From: Adenophora triphylla var. japonica
Taxonomy: Eukaryota; Streptophyta; Magnoliopsida; Asterales; Campanulaceae
Assembly (NCBI GenBank): GCA_022495995.1
Contig: JAFEMH010001363.1
Coordinates: forward strand, 62,001-126,000
Direction: 5' to 3'
DNA: 64,000 nt
Shown: in pieces, positions 43,526-54,695 of the stretch
Position numbering within the stretch: the stretch's first letter is position 1
How the letters are laid out: each line of letters begins with the position of its first letter
Program-made: the position numbers and the translations under genes
The notes under the pieces: model-generated
Told to the model about the DNA's origin: nothing
Database searches by the model: none
Seen by the model: only the letters and a program-made list of their open reading frames with translations

Positions 43526-44715
43526 CCTTTGGATACAAGGAGGTTGGTGACGGGCGTAGCATGAGAAACATTGTGGAGGCAGCTTTGGTGTCCGAAGTAG
43601 TTGCAAACATTTTTAAAGGTACATCTTAGGCTCCAATTGTTCAAACTGATTTTCAAAAAGTTTTTCAAACTTTTTTGGTGTTAGCCTGTTTTGGAGTTTC
43701 AGAAATATAATGTGTTAATTGCAGAACATCCTATGAGCAAATGAACATCACTAATTTGCCCAAGGAAATTGATTTTAGGATTTGAACTCTGCAATTTGGG
43801 GGGAAATGAAGTCCCTTTCTCTGCCACTTTTGTCACTAGGCACCTTGATTGAAACTATCATTCTTGGTTTGTTTCAATGAAAATGACTTGCATTGGGCAT
43901 TCTAAGACCAAGTTTCCAGGAATCACTGAAACATAAAAAGGGATACTGTGATAATACAAGAGCTTTGAATCATTATTTTTTCTTACATGAAAATTGATCC
44001 CATAAAAATAATTTTCTGTAAGTTATTCCCGAAAGGAGCTTTAGTCACCATAGAGAAAGGAATTCTTGTGTGAACTCAAGGGAGTTCTAATCTTATCCAG
44101 TGAGTTACTCCTTTTCTTCATTTTGTACAGAAACCGCAGCCTCAAAACAGAAGGTTAGCATTGGAATCATATCACCATACAATGCTCAAGTTTATGCAAT
44201 TCAAGAGAAACTTGGGACTGCATTGAGTGGGCCTGATTTCTCTGCCAGTGTTCGCTCTGTTGATGGGTTTCAAGGTGGCGAGGAAGATGTGATAATAATA
44301 TCAACTGTCCGTCATAATGTTTATGGATCTGTGGGGTTTCTTGAAGATAGGCAAAGAACAAATGTAGCTCTGACAAGGGCAAGGTAGCTATCTTTTATAC
44401 CAATGATTTACAGTCTCATGATACCATATTTAATTTTCTTTGTAGGATCGTCATGATATTTTGATAATTATAATAGTTAAAGTTGAATACTTCTGTAGGC
44501 ATTGCCTTTGGATATTTGGCAATGAAGCAACATTGAGGAATAGCGGATCTGTTTGGAAGAAGCTAATTGGTGATGCAAAAGCTCGTGGGTGTTTTTACAA
44601 TGCTCACGAGGATAAGAACCTGACTATAGCTCTTATAGCTGTCTTGATTGACGTTGACCTAATTGATGTCCGACTCAACATTGACTCTCTACTGTTTAAG
44701 GATTCAAGGTGGAGG
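43526..44715 (+). pseudogene. Captured UPF1/SEN1-like SF1 helicase exons (in-frame)
   Basis: Three exons with proper splice sites: 43526-43618, 44131-44383 and 44499-44715. Spliced, they stay in one frame: G-D-G-R-S-M-R-N-I-V-E-A (exon 1), joined to [13 protein letters not shown] and the motif V/VI region [19 protein letters not shown] and N-V-A-L-T-R-A-R, then L-W-I-F-G-N-E and W-K-K-L-I-G-D-A-K. This is the second RecA-like half of a superfamily 1 RNA/DNA helicase of the SEN1/MAGATAMA3-like group. Walker A and B motifs (the N-terminal half) are absent, so it cannot be an active helicase. The unbroken frame suggests recent capture or selection. Confidence 0.88.
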
Positions 44716-45888
44716 GTACATTTTTTTTCATCTTCTTGATCTTATTTATGGGCTTATTTTGAACAGAGTTATAAATTAAGCATAGACAATTTTGATGTAA
44801 TTAGTGCGAAGATTGTATGATCATTTTTTTACTTTGTACTTTCTTATTTGATTTATCTTTACCTGCAAGCAAAAACTGTTCCACGAAGACATACATTGAA
44901 ACAGAAGTACATGTGTCCAGCTCCGGTCCAAAGCTTTCTGCATTTGTGTATGAGCTGAGTGCGAGCCATAATTTGCATTGTTTCTGTGTACGATATTTTT
45001 ACAATACAGCCATTTCTTATTGTAGCCTACAAGGGAAGAGACTTTCGTCTGCAAATGAGATATTTTCTACTAAAAGCTCCTGCTGACTTATACACTAGGA
45101 ACTAACGATTAAGGGGTCCAGTGCCTTAAGCTTTGCCATAAAGAAATAGGTGGCACTTTAGGGGGGTTGATCCGTAATGCACCAGTCAAGCGAAGTTGCG
45201 TTCTAGCCTACGTCAAAGGTTTCATAAATTGGATAAAGTTTAAGTAGCTATAAATGTATTTCGTATTGCATTGTATTATTAAAGATAAATAAATAAATTT
45301 CAGCCCAAATATTTTTTTATGGTTTTGTTTACTTATTCAATTAACAATTTTTAATACATAAAATAAATAAATATATTGTATGTACTTGCTATTTTTATTT
45401 TAAAATTGTATATAACAAAATTTATTATAATGTGCTATATTGGTATGATTCTAATAGTTTTGAAGCATATTTGGGCCAAATTTTTTATATTGACTATGTC
45501 AAAAAATATCTAATTCACATATTACAATGCAGAAAATAATTTTTCGAAACATAATATAACAACAGGTGTCGGTCAAAATAATCGTTGCCTTTCCTCTCCT
45601 CAACTATTATTGGATATATCTAATTGTACGATAACCTTTATTTTCCTTTACATTTTATTTTAAATATTTCATTGATAAACTTGAGATGGTTATTTATTCA
45701 GGGAATATTCTTGAGACAAGAAATAAAAGAAAACTTTATCAATTTTCATCATGAAACAACAAATGTTGTTTACAAAGAAAATTTTCAAAATTTGTAGTTG
45801 TTATTGTTAATTCCATTATAAATATTTTTAATGACATTTTTAGCAACTTTTTTTATTTCGTTTTCGTTATTTCTCACAGTTTGTTGGT
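44716..45888. other. Non-coding sequence up to the Helitron-like end
   Basis: No further helicase exon is recognised. From about 45240 the sequence is AT-rich and featureless and leads to the hairpin at 45889. Confidence 0.5.
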
Positions 45889-45918
45889 CGTGCGTTTAAC
45901 GCACGGGTGTTATACTAG
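45889..45918 (+). mobile_element. Helitron-like 3' terminus
   Basis: A perfect 7-bp stem hairpin (cgtgcgt tta acgcacg, 45889-45905) lies 9 bp before ctag (45915-45918), which is followed by t. A hairpin 9-12 nt before CTRR and insertion before T define Helitron 3' ends. The next base starts duplication copy B. A matching 5' end (TC...) was not identified. Confidence 0.72.
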
Positions 45919-46431
45919 TTGTTTTTAAATCTTTAATTGTAATGATTTCTGTTTGATTTTGGTTGTTTGGTGTGTGAATTGTGCTAATTAAGTTATTTTG
46001 TGATTGACGCTGACTTCTTTTGATGTTGCTTACGCTTAAAATCCACTAATTGTTATTGTCAACACTGACCTGGTCCCAATCACTTCAGGTACTCTAAATG
46101 ATTCATTTATGTTTGATCCAAAAAAAAAACTATTAAACTTTATATCGTATCGTATGAATGCCCCACCAGTTAGTTCATAGCTTGAATCCGAGAGTGCACG
46201 ATGTTTCTACAATAAATTGATTGGCAATGGATTTTTTATATGTTGCCTTGTACTCAGTGTTTTCTGATACACCAACACTATGAGCATTTATGTCTCATTA
46301 CATTGTTTTTATTTTTAATCATTAACCCTTGAGGTGCTGTTTACATAAGTCAACTGCATTATGCTTATAAGCTAATCTTTCTTGCTTGTAGGATCCTAGA
46401 ATCCCCACTGTTGATTTTGAGGACGTTTGTC

Positions 46432-48651
46432 ATGGCCTTGATGACATGGGTTCTGGGTGCAGCTCCATTTCTTGCAATGATTGCTGTTGAGGTTTCCCAG
46501 GTGGGAACAGCCATAGTAACCAAAGCAGCCATGACCCAAGGGATGAGCAACTTAGTCTTCATCGTTTACTCAGACCTGGTTGCTGTTATCATCCTTCTCC
46601 CTCTAGCTATTATCAGGTTCACTGAAACAATAACCTTCCATTTTCAAGTATTCATCCCAAAATGAATGACCATTTTTTTTTCAAATTTGCTCTTGATCAA
46701 GAGGAAATTCGAAAAAATGTCATTCATTTTGGGACAGAGGTAGTATTGATTACGACAGAAATATCATAGTATCATACACTACACCTTTCTGTTTCATTTT
46801 GTTTTTGCAGAAGGAAAGGAAATACACTTAGTCTTTTGCTTCTCTGTAAATTTTTCCTCATTAGTCTAATTGGGTAACCCTTCAATATAGTCTAAGCCTG
46901 CAAATGGATATACTTTAAATCAATCTTGGTATTATTTATTCGATTTTGTGAATATTTATATCCAGGAGCACAGCGCAGATACGTACTTTTATTTGCTGGT
47001 CTCAAGTACAGTTCTCCAACTCTTGTATCTGCCATCAGAAATCTAGCCCTCTAATTACGTATTTTCTTGCCATCGTGATGAGGTAGGATTCTATTTCTTA
47101 CTCCCTCCATCCTATAATAAGTGTCAACGTTGACTTGTTATTGCTTTCTTAAAGAATGTTGATGTATGGAATTTTATTACCTCGCAAGATAACGATTAAC
47201 GAGACTATTGTAGAATAGTCTAATAAGCAAGGGCCGAGCCACAAGGACAAGTTGGTTATTTAACGAATTTAACTAGTATTCCAACAATAAAAGTAAACGA
47301 TTGGGTTTGATTTGATGGTTAATAACTAAATAAGAAATTTAAACTAAATTTACAACGCAAGAAGAATATAACTAGTTCAAATGGAGAAAAAAACTAGGAA
47401 TTGAAGTTTACACACATTTCCGTCCTATGTTCTTTTATAAAAATGTCAATACTTGCCAAGTGTCTATTCACAAAAATACGAACTGGGACGCTTGGATCAC
47501 CATTTTTTTTTCAGGTTGGAAAAGCTCGATCTAAGAAGCTCTGCTGGTCTAGCAGTATCATTGGATGCAGTGGTCTCTGTATTAGGAGCCTCAGTAGCTA
47601 CCTTCTATCAGGGCCCTGTTATCTTGATGTCTTCATTCCCTTTTGGCTTTCATGACCTTCATTCACAACAATCAAATTGGGCAGTTGGGGGCTTTCTCTT
47701 GGCAGTAGCTGCACTCTTGGTTTCAATATTGTACAATGTCATGGTAAATATAGCATCCTTTACAGTTCCAAGTTCCTAATTTAACAATTTCTAAAATTCA
47801 GTTACTAACATGCAATCATGATTTGTTACCAGGCAACGCTTGTTACGGAGTTCCCTGAAAAGGACACCTTTGTCTTCTTTTATATCTTCTTCTGTACCAT
47901 TATCACTGGAATTTTCTCACTTCATTGAAACAAATCCAAACGCATGAAAATTGGGAGGTGACATTGAGCTTATTGCTATCTTGTTATCGGTGAGAAAACC
48001 TACTTATGGTCATATGTGTGTCATCAAGTGTCCATGTATAATAACTGGAGCTAAACTGAACATATTATTTTGTGCATATACAAGCAGTTTTGGGAGTAAT
48101 CAAGTTTTAGATTTACACATATCCAATGTTTTCATAGCAAAATACTAATTTATCAGCTTAACCCTATTCCCACAAGTCAGATTGGGTTCTTCAAACGTTG
48201 TTGATGAAGCTATATTTGTTGTTTAGGGAATAGTTGGGGAGTTTATTAGCATTGTTGTTAGTGCATGGTGCTTAAAGATTAAGGGGGTTGCATTCACAGT
48301 CATGTTCATGCCCCTGGGATTTGTCCTTGCAGTAATCATGGCAGTTGCATTCCTTGGGGGAGACACTTCACACTGGAAGGTATTTATGTACTTAGACATT
48401 GTCATCCCAATTAGAGTGTTTATGAATGTGATTCAGGGTCTATTTTCTAATATTTCAATGATGATTTATGCAGTTTGGTTGGAGGAATAATAGTAATAGT
48501 GGGATTATATACCTTGATGTGGGGAAAAGAAAAAGAACAAGGCACAAATTTGAATTATGGAGTGGATGTGCAGGAATCATGTCCGGAGAAAGCACCTCTG
48601 CTGCTGAATAGTCACTATGATCATGGTGTTAAGAAGGTGGAATTATCTGAG
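46432..48651 (+). pseudogene. WAT1-related (EamA-type) transporter pseudogene, copy B
   Basis: Exons with GT-AG borders: 46432-46616 (as copy A), 46811-46873 (R-K-G-N-T-L-S-L-L-L-L-C-K-F-F), 46966-47082 (G-L-K-Y-S-S-P-T-L-V-S-A-I), 47515-47743 (E-K-L-D-L-R-S-S, F-Y-Q-G-P-V-I-L), 47833-about 47930 (A-T-L-V-T-E-F-P-E-K, F-F-Y-I-F-F), 48227-48379 (W-C-L-K-I-K-G-V-A-F-T-V-M-F-M-P-L-G) and 48474-48651 (G-L-Y-T-L-M-W-G-K). These follow the order of plant WAT1-related proteins with ten membrane segments. Exon 3 has an in-frame TAA/frame problem and exon 5 ends in a premature stop, so the gene is not intact. A MITE fragment sits in intron 1 and a half MITE in intron 3. Confidence 0.87.
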
Positions 48652-49190
48652 GTAAGGCATTTTGGTTTCTTTTCTTACTATGCTCAAGGGTGATTTTTTG
48701 TTTACAATGCTGCCTCCCCCGTGCCTTCTGTAAACCTACCTTATGTGGTTATGACTTATGAGTTTATGTAATATGAATCCGGCTGTTTTGCATATCGCCA
48801 AGATGTATACCTGCTGAGAAGCTTCTGGACCTGTACCATGGGAAATGGGTTTCTAAATGAAGTTGCCGTAGACTATAGATGATGTTGATTTTTTTTCTTT
48901 AGGTGTAACACCGGCGGAGAAGCTTCTGGACCTGTACCATGGGAAATGGGGACAAAGTGTTGATCCGGTTTTCCAGGAGCTACTCTACTAAACACACTAT
49001 GGAATAATATGTATTTGGCATAAGACTTGTTAATGTAATTATTACACTATCTATTGTAATGGTATTTGGCACGAAACATGTTGTATATATTATGTTACTT
49101 TTTATGTCAATATTATGTTTTTATTACTTAATGATTTATTTAACATTTATTATTATTCTAATCATTATTATTAATATTATAAATATGTAG
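48652..49190 (+). other. Duplicated unidentified 3' exon fragment
   Basis: A 34-bp block (gagaagcttctggacctg ... gggaaatggg) occurs at 48816-48849 and 48917-48950. In the second place, after a tttag acceptor-like site, a frame reads [26 protein letters not shown] region, ending L-L-Y-stop near 48990. I do not recognise the family. Nothing else is coding. Confidence 0.45.
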
Positions 49191-49507
49191 CCGTTGCATT
49201 AGGTCTAATCATCATTATTAATATTATAAATATGTAGCCGTTGCATCAGGTGTTTTGATAGTCGTTGCAATAGAAATCAAGCGTTGCATTAGTTAACCAA
49301 ATAGTTGCAAATCAGACTGTTGCATCAGATTTCAATCTAATGAAATGACATGGTAAAGGCGTTACATCAGATTAATTTGTCGTTGCACTAGACCTAATGC
49401 AACGCAACCGTATGAAATGGTCATTTGCGTTGCATTAGAGCTAATGCAACATAAAATGACCCCTAACGCAATGATTTTTAGTGTTGCATTAGCTCAAAAA
49501 TGTAGTA

Positions 49508-50345
49508 TAAGACATAAAGACTTATTAATAAGTCTTATATGTTGCTTATAAGACTTATTAAAGGTCTTATAAGCAACATATAAGACTTATAAGTTGCTAG
49601 ACTTATTAAAAAGTCTTATAAGTAACTTATTATATAAGTCTTTTAAGTAGCATAAAAACTTTATAAGACTTATAAAGTCTTTATAAGACTTATAATGTCT
49701 TATATAAGACGTATAAAGTTTATATAAGACTTATAAAGTCTTATATATAAGACTTATAAAGTCTTATAAGCAACGTATAAGACTTATAAAAAGTCTTATA
49801 TGTTACTTATAAGACATAAAGACTTATTAATAAGTCTTATAAGTTGCTTATAAGGCTTTTTAAAAAGTTTTATAAGTAACATATAAGACTTATAAGTTGA
49901 AAAGACTTATTAAAAAGTCTTACAAGTAACATATAAGACTTATAAAAGTTTGTTATAAGACTTATTAAAAAGTCTTATAATTAACTTATAAGACTTATAT
50001 AAGACTTATAAAGTCTTATAAATAAGACTTATAAAGTCTTATATATAAGACTTATAAAGTCTTATATATAAGACTTATAAAGTCTTATATGTTACTTATA
50101 AGACATAAAGACTTATTAATAATTCTTATAAGTTGCTTATAAGACATTTTAAAAAGTCTTATAAGTAACATATAAGACTTATAAGTTGTTTATAAGACTT
50201 ATTAAAAAGTCTTATAAGTAACATATAAGACTTATATAAGTTGCTTATAAGACTTATTAAAAAGTCTTATAATTAACTTATAAGACTTATAAGTTGCTTA
50301 TTTATAAGTAACTTATAAGACTTTTTAAAAGTCTTATTAGTAACT
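49508..50345. repeat. Palindromic repeat array of TAAGTCTTATAAG type
   Basis: About 840 bp built of short variants of aagtcttataagtaacatataagacttataag, in both orientations, separated by 5-20 bp. The motif is itself a palindrome (ataagtcttat / ataagacttat), so the array can form many hairpins. The same motif is found at 39797-39832, 51780-51850 and 54200-54545. Confidence 0.93.
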
Positions 50346-50423
50346 TATAATAATTTTTTAAAATTAAGTCTTACAACAATGTTATTATTCAGTCTAACTA
50401 TATATCATCTTGTATTTATTTGT

Positions 50424-53400
50424 AGATGGGAAAAAAAACAAGGTATGAAGTATAAACCCTTTGGTAAAAATTCTAGAAATCCATCAGCATCCTCTATATC
50501 CTTAGAAAAAACACCAACTGCTTCACCTCCTTCTGCATAAACACAAAATATCCATCATTGTCCTGAGGTCAAAGAAACTCCAAAAAAGAAAACACCAGCA
50601 GCTTCACCTCTTAAATTCCCTGTACCTGTAAATTCACATGTAACTAGGTGAAAGACTAAGGCCTTGAACCACAAAAACAAGTACATAAATCTGTAACAAG
50701 GTCAAAGAGTAAGGCTGCACCTGTAGCTAAAAGACTAAATCCCAAAGCCAAATCTCCAAAGCCCAAGAAGAAATCATCACCAGCAGTTAACGAAAGACTA
50801 AATCCCAAAGGGATTTCAAAAGCTTCAAGAGCAGCAAAACAATTGTCATGGATCCCAAATTATAGGTCCAAGTGCATGCTATTTGGTGGATTATGAAGGA
50901 GATACCTCTCAAGGCAGTCCATTTTATGAAGTTGAAAAAAACACCTTTCTACAACTTTTTCAACGCCATTTTTTCAAATATGGATTTTACATATCGCAAG
51001 ATGGATTCAACCATAGAGGAGATAATTATGTGTTATGATTCGAATGTACATAAATTCAAACTTGGAGAGGTTTTTGTTGATATAACCCCTAGAGATGTAA
51101 CAACAATTTTTGGAGTGGTTGGTGGGGAAGAGGAAATGAATTTGAAGAAGTTAAGGTTGGATTTTCTTTCAATTGATTTGGTGAAGAGGCAATTTCCTAA
51201 CTGTCCTAGTGTAGTGACTATGAAGTTAGTGAAAGAAGCGTTGAGAAGAATTGTGATGAGTGATGAAGAGGAAGATGTTGAGGATGCTGTGAAACTGCTT
51301 GTACTAATAGCAATGGGGTCATTATTTTTTTGCTTCAAAGGGAGAACATGTATCATCAGCTTTTTTTTATTATGTTGATGATTTCAAGAAGATGAAGACC
51401 TATGATTAGTCAAGAGCTATTGTTGATAATCTGAAGCAGTCGTTGAAAGAAAAGCATTCAACACCGCTTCTTGTGATAGGTTGTGTATCGCTTTTACCTG
51501 TAAGTACAGTCTTTGTTTATTTAATGTTCTTTTTTATTAAATATATGTATATATGTATAATTATACAAATTTTAATGATTTTTTAGCATTGGTTTAATGA
51601 GCACACAACGATCTTCAAACCAACAAGGAGCTTGCTACCAAGGTTCATGAAGTGGGATATCTCAAAAAAATAAAAGATTTCAGTCAACGGATTGCAAAAT
51701 TGGGAAAAGATGAGGTATGGACCTTTTATTAATATTAATGTTCATCTTTAGGTCTCATAGTTTAGTAGTTGTTTTGTGTATAATGTCTTATGTGTTACAT
51801 ATAAGACATTATAAATTGTCTTATAATCAAGATATAAGATATTTCTAAAAAACCTCTCTTTTGAATATAGGTTACTGTTGGAGAGCTTGTGTTAACAACT
51901 GAGAAAGAGATTTTGTTTAAAAAATGGTGATATTGAGGGAAAAGATGTGGAGACGAAAGTAATAATGATGGAATTGTTGGCCTAGAAAATATCAGTTCTG
52001 GTAATATGATAAATGATTTCAGAAGTACTGATCACAACATATTCACACCTACCATGAGATATAATGTTGGTGAATCTGTTGAGGAAGTGATAGGTGATGT
52101 TGTTAAGAGTGTGGATGAGGGACTGTTGAAGGAAAGGGATGATTTGTTGAAGGAGATAGAGAAATTGAATTCTGTTCTTGAAGAAGAAGTAAGAAAAAAT
52201 GCTGAGATGCCAGAGTTGAGAATTGAAAATGAAAAGTTGAATGCCAAAATTGAAGAAGAAATAAGAAAGAATGTTGAGCTGAGTGACTTGAAAAGTGAAA
52301 AAGAAAAGTTGATCAAAGAAAGGGATGATTTGCTGGTTAGAGTAGTTGATTTTGAAAACAAAAAAGATCAAGCAATTGAAGAGGGTCAGGTTTTGTTTGC
52401 ATCAGAGGTAGAGATTGAGAAGCAACTGAAGGAGGCTGAAGAACAAATGAAAGCAAAGGAGGAGGAAATTGAAAAGATGAAAGTTGCCCATAATGATACA
52501 ATTGCAATGTTTGAAAAAACAGTTACAGATCTGAAAAGTGAGATTGAAAGACTTAGTAATAATGAAAAAGATCATGAGGAGACACTTTTGCAACTGCTGG
52601 AGCAGTTTGTTAAGAAAGAACAAGAGTACAAGCGAAAGTTTAATGAGGAGAGTGTTGCAGTAGAGAAGGAAAAAGAGAACAAGCTGAAGGTGAATGAGGA
52701 GAAAGAAAAAGAAGATGAAATAAAAAAGGGAAAGGGAAAGCAGTTGAAAAATTGGATCAGTGGAAAGGAGTGTGAAGGAAAGAGTTGGAAAGAGGAAGGT
52801 AGCAAAAGAAGATTCTGATTTTGTCTACCCGAAAAAGACAACTAAAAAAACAGAAGAAAAATCAAAGGAGAAGATTGTTCAGACAGTAAATATTGATGAT
52901 ATTACTGAAAAAGCTGTTGACATGGAGTCTGATGTACCACCTTCATTTCTAGCAAAAGAAACTGAAACAACAAAGGCAATTGATCAAGGGAGCAAAGCTA
53001 TGTATAAAGAGTTGTGTGGTCGTCTCAACAAGTAGTAAGTAACACTTACTTTATTCTTATAATAAATATTTAAAAATTTGTAAAATTTCTCATATATGTT
53101 TTTTTTCAGTGATTCCATATGGCAGAATGAAACAAATCATGTTTGCATTAATGATCTGTGGAAACTGGCATATGACAAAATGACTGAATCTACTGTATGT
53201 TAATTTTTTTGTTTAATTATATAGTTTCTTAAATCAACATTTATATGCTTTATATCAAAAGGTTTTTATAATGAGATTACATTTGTGGATTGATAGGTAT
53301 TGGATGCATATCTTTCGATTTTGAAAGAAAGACAAGACAATAGCCCTCCGACTTCTGGTAGTCAGAAATTTATGGTTGGTTACTTGACAAGTTTGTCAAT

Positions 53401-54104
53401 GGTAAGTATTATTGACTCTAAATTATTTACTAACTTCTTTCTGTTAGACTTTATTAACATTTATAATTTATTCCTATCCAGAGGTTTTTGAGACAAAAGA
53501 ACAGTGATGATATTGCAAGAGTTGTTGACATGATTCTATTGAAGTTGGCCAAAGAAGAAGCCAAATACATTCATATGCCAGTACACACTGCAGCAAACGA
53601 GCATCCTAATGCTAGGACAGTTGATCATTGGACATTGCTCGTCTTGGATACGGAAACTGGGGAGTACTCATTTTACAATTCAATGCATCCGAGAACAGGG
53701 CAAGACAACTATATTATTAATGGCAGAAAAATGGTATGTTCTTAACAAAAAGCTCTTAATTTTCTATTTGACTAATTATTGTATTTTCTTTTCAATTTCT
53801 ATTTGTCTGATTGTTCTATTTTCTTTTCTTGATTCAGTTTGATTGTGCAAAACATTTATTATCCGGTAAAGACAAAGATTTGCCTGAAAAAGAAATTGAA
53901 AAGCCAAAATTCAACAAGGTTAAGTGGACTCCACAACAAAGATATGGAAGTCTTGATTGTGGAATTCATGTGTTGATGGCTGCCCAGGATATTTTCGAGA
54001 AAGGGGTAGTGAGCAAAAGTTATGATGATGGTGCTGCCACTATGTACAGGGCAAAAATGTTTCATGACTTCTTGAACCATAAAAACACTGTATATCGTAT
54101 TTAG
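50424..54104 (+). pseudogene. ULP1-like (C48) cysteine protease gene of a transposon
   Basis: The N-terminal part (50424-50870) is Lys/Pro/Ser-rich and broken. 50872-51376 encodes K-K-T-P-F-Y-N-F-F-N-A-I-F and D-V-T-T-I-F-G-V-V-G-G, the domain that precedes ULP1 in plant transposon proteins. 52006-52818 is a long Glu/Lys coiled coil. The protease is in exons 53482-53733 and 53839-54104: catalytic His in D-H-W-T-L-L-V-L-D, F-Y-N-S (Asn at the Asp/Asn position), then Q in P-Q-Q and Cys in S-L-D-C-G-I-H. Introns at 53193-53296, 53401-53481 and 53734-53838 have GT-AG ends. Damage: frameshift near 50873, one in a T run near 51330, a TAG near 51406 and a frameshift near 52750. The protease core itself is open. 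Such enzymes cut SUMO-like tags; targets of transposon versions are unknown. Confidence 0.8.
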
Positions 54105-54199
54105 TTTGGTTGTTCAAACAGTAGGATATGGTTATGTTCAAACAGTAGGATATGGTTATGTGTTTCCCTTACTGTTTTTTAGTTTATGATGCAGTATAT

Positions 54200-54545
54200 A
54201 AGAATTAGCAGCTGTTCTATATAAGACCTTATAACTGTGTTTTCATTAACTGTGTTTTAAAAAGTCTTATATGTTACTTATAAGACTTATTAAAATAAGT
54301 CTTATAAGTAACATATAAGACATATGAGTATGAAAAAACAATGTGGATCAGTTTTCTATACAAATTATTTTGGTCTTATAAGTTATATATAAGACCTATT
54401 TGAACATTGGGATTATTAACTGTATTTTAAAAAAGTCTTATAAGTAACATATAAGACTTATTAAAGGATGAAAATGAAAAAACACAATTGCATTGTGTTT
54501 GTAACAGGTCTTATATATAAGGTATAAGACATTCAAAATATCACA
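54200..54545. repeat. TAAGTCTTATAAG-type repeats between the convergent genes
   Basis: Several copies of aagtcttataagtaacatataagac in both orientations separate the 3' ends of the ULP1-like and transposase genes. They could also serve as bidirectional terminators, but that is speculation. Confidence 0.85.
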
Positions 54546-54695
54546 TTCAGCCACAAATCCTTAACAAGCCTTCATAAAAACTACCTTGTATATAAATCGA
54601 AATAATAATAATAATCCAATAAAAATTCATTCAAACCCCCGAGTAAAATCAAATAATTGAATGTATGAAATGAAGAACAATGTCTAATTAAAAGC

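Larger units (their letters stand above)
39833..49507. mobile_element. Pack-type DNA transposon, CACTA-like ends, multiple captured gene fragments
   Basis: Left end tactactacatttttgagct and right end agctcaaaaatgtagta are inverted repeats. The left 230 bp and right 330 bp carry many copies, in both orientations, of a taatgcaacg / cgttgcatta motif, the kind of subterminal repeat CACTA transposases bind. The 9.7-kb interior has no recognisable transposase. Instead it holds, all on the plus strand, a UTR-like leader with an ACY-repeat ORF, ribosomal protein S2 exon 1, WAT1 exons in two copies and helicase exons, plus a hAT, a MITE and a Helitron-like end. The class is inferred: the first base is T, not C, and no clean 3-bp TSD could be fixed because both flanks are TAAGTCTTATAAG-type repeats. 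Confidence 0.6.

Noticed and set aside
39833..49507. Definite CACTA classification
   Set aside because: The terminal base is not the usual C and a 3-bp target duplication could not be established, so the class is kept as inference.
51033..52841. Phe/Ser-rich minus-strand ORFs
   Set aside because: Antisense shadows of the Lys/Glu-rich coiled coil of the ULP1-like gene.
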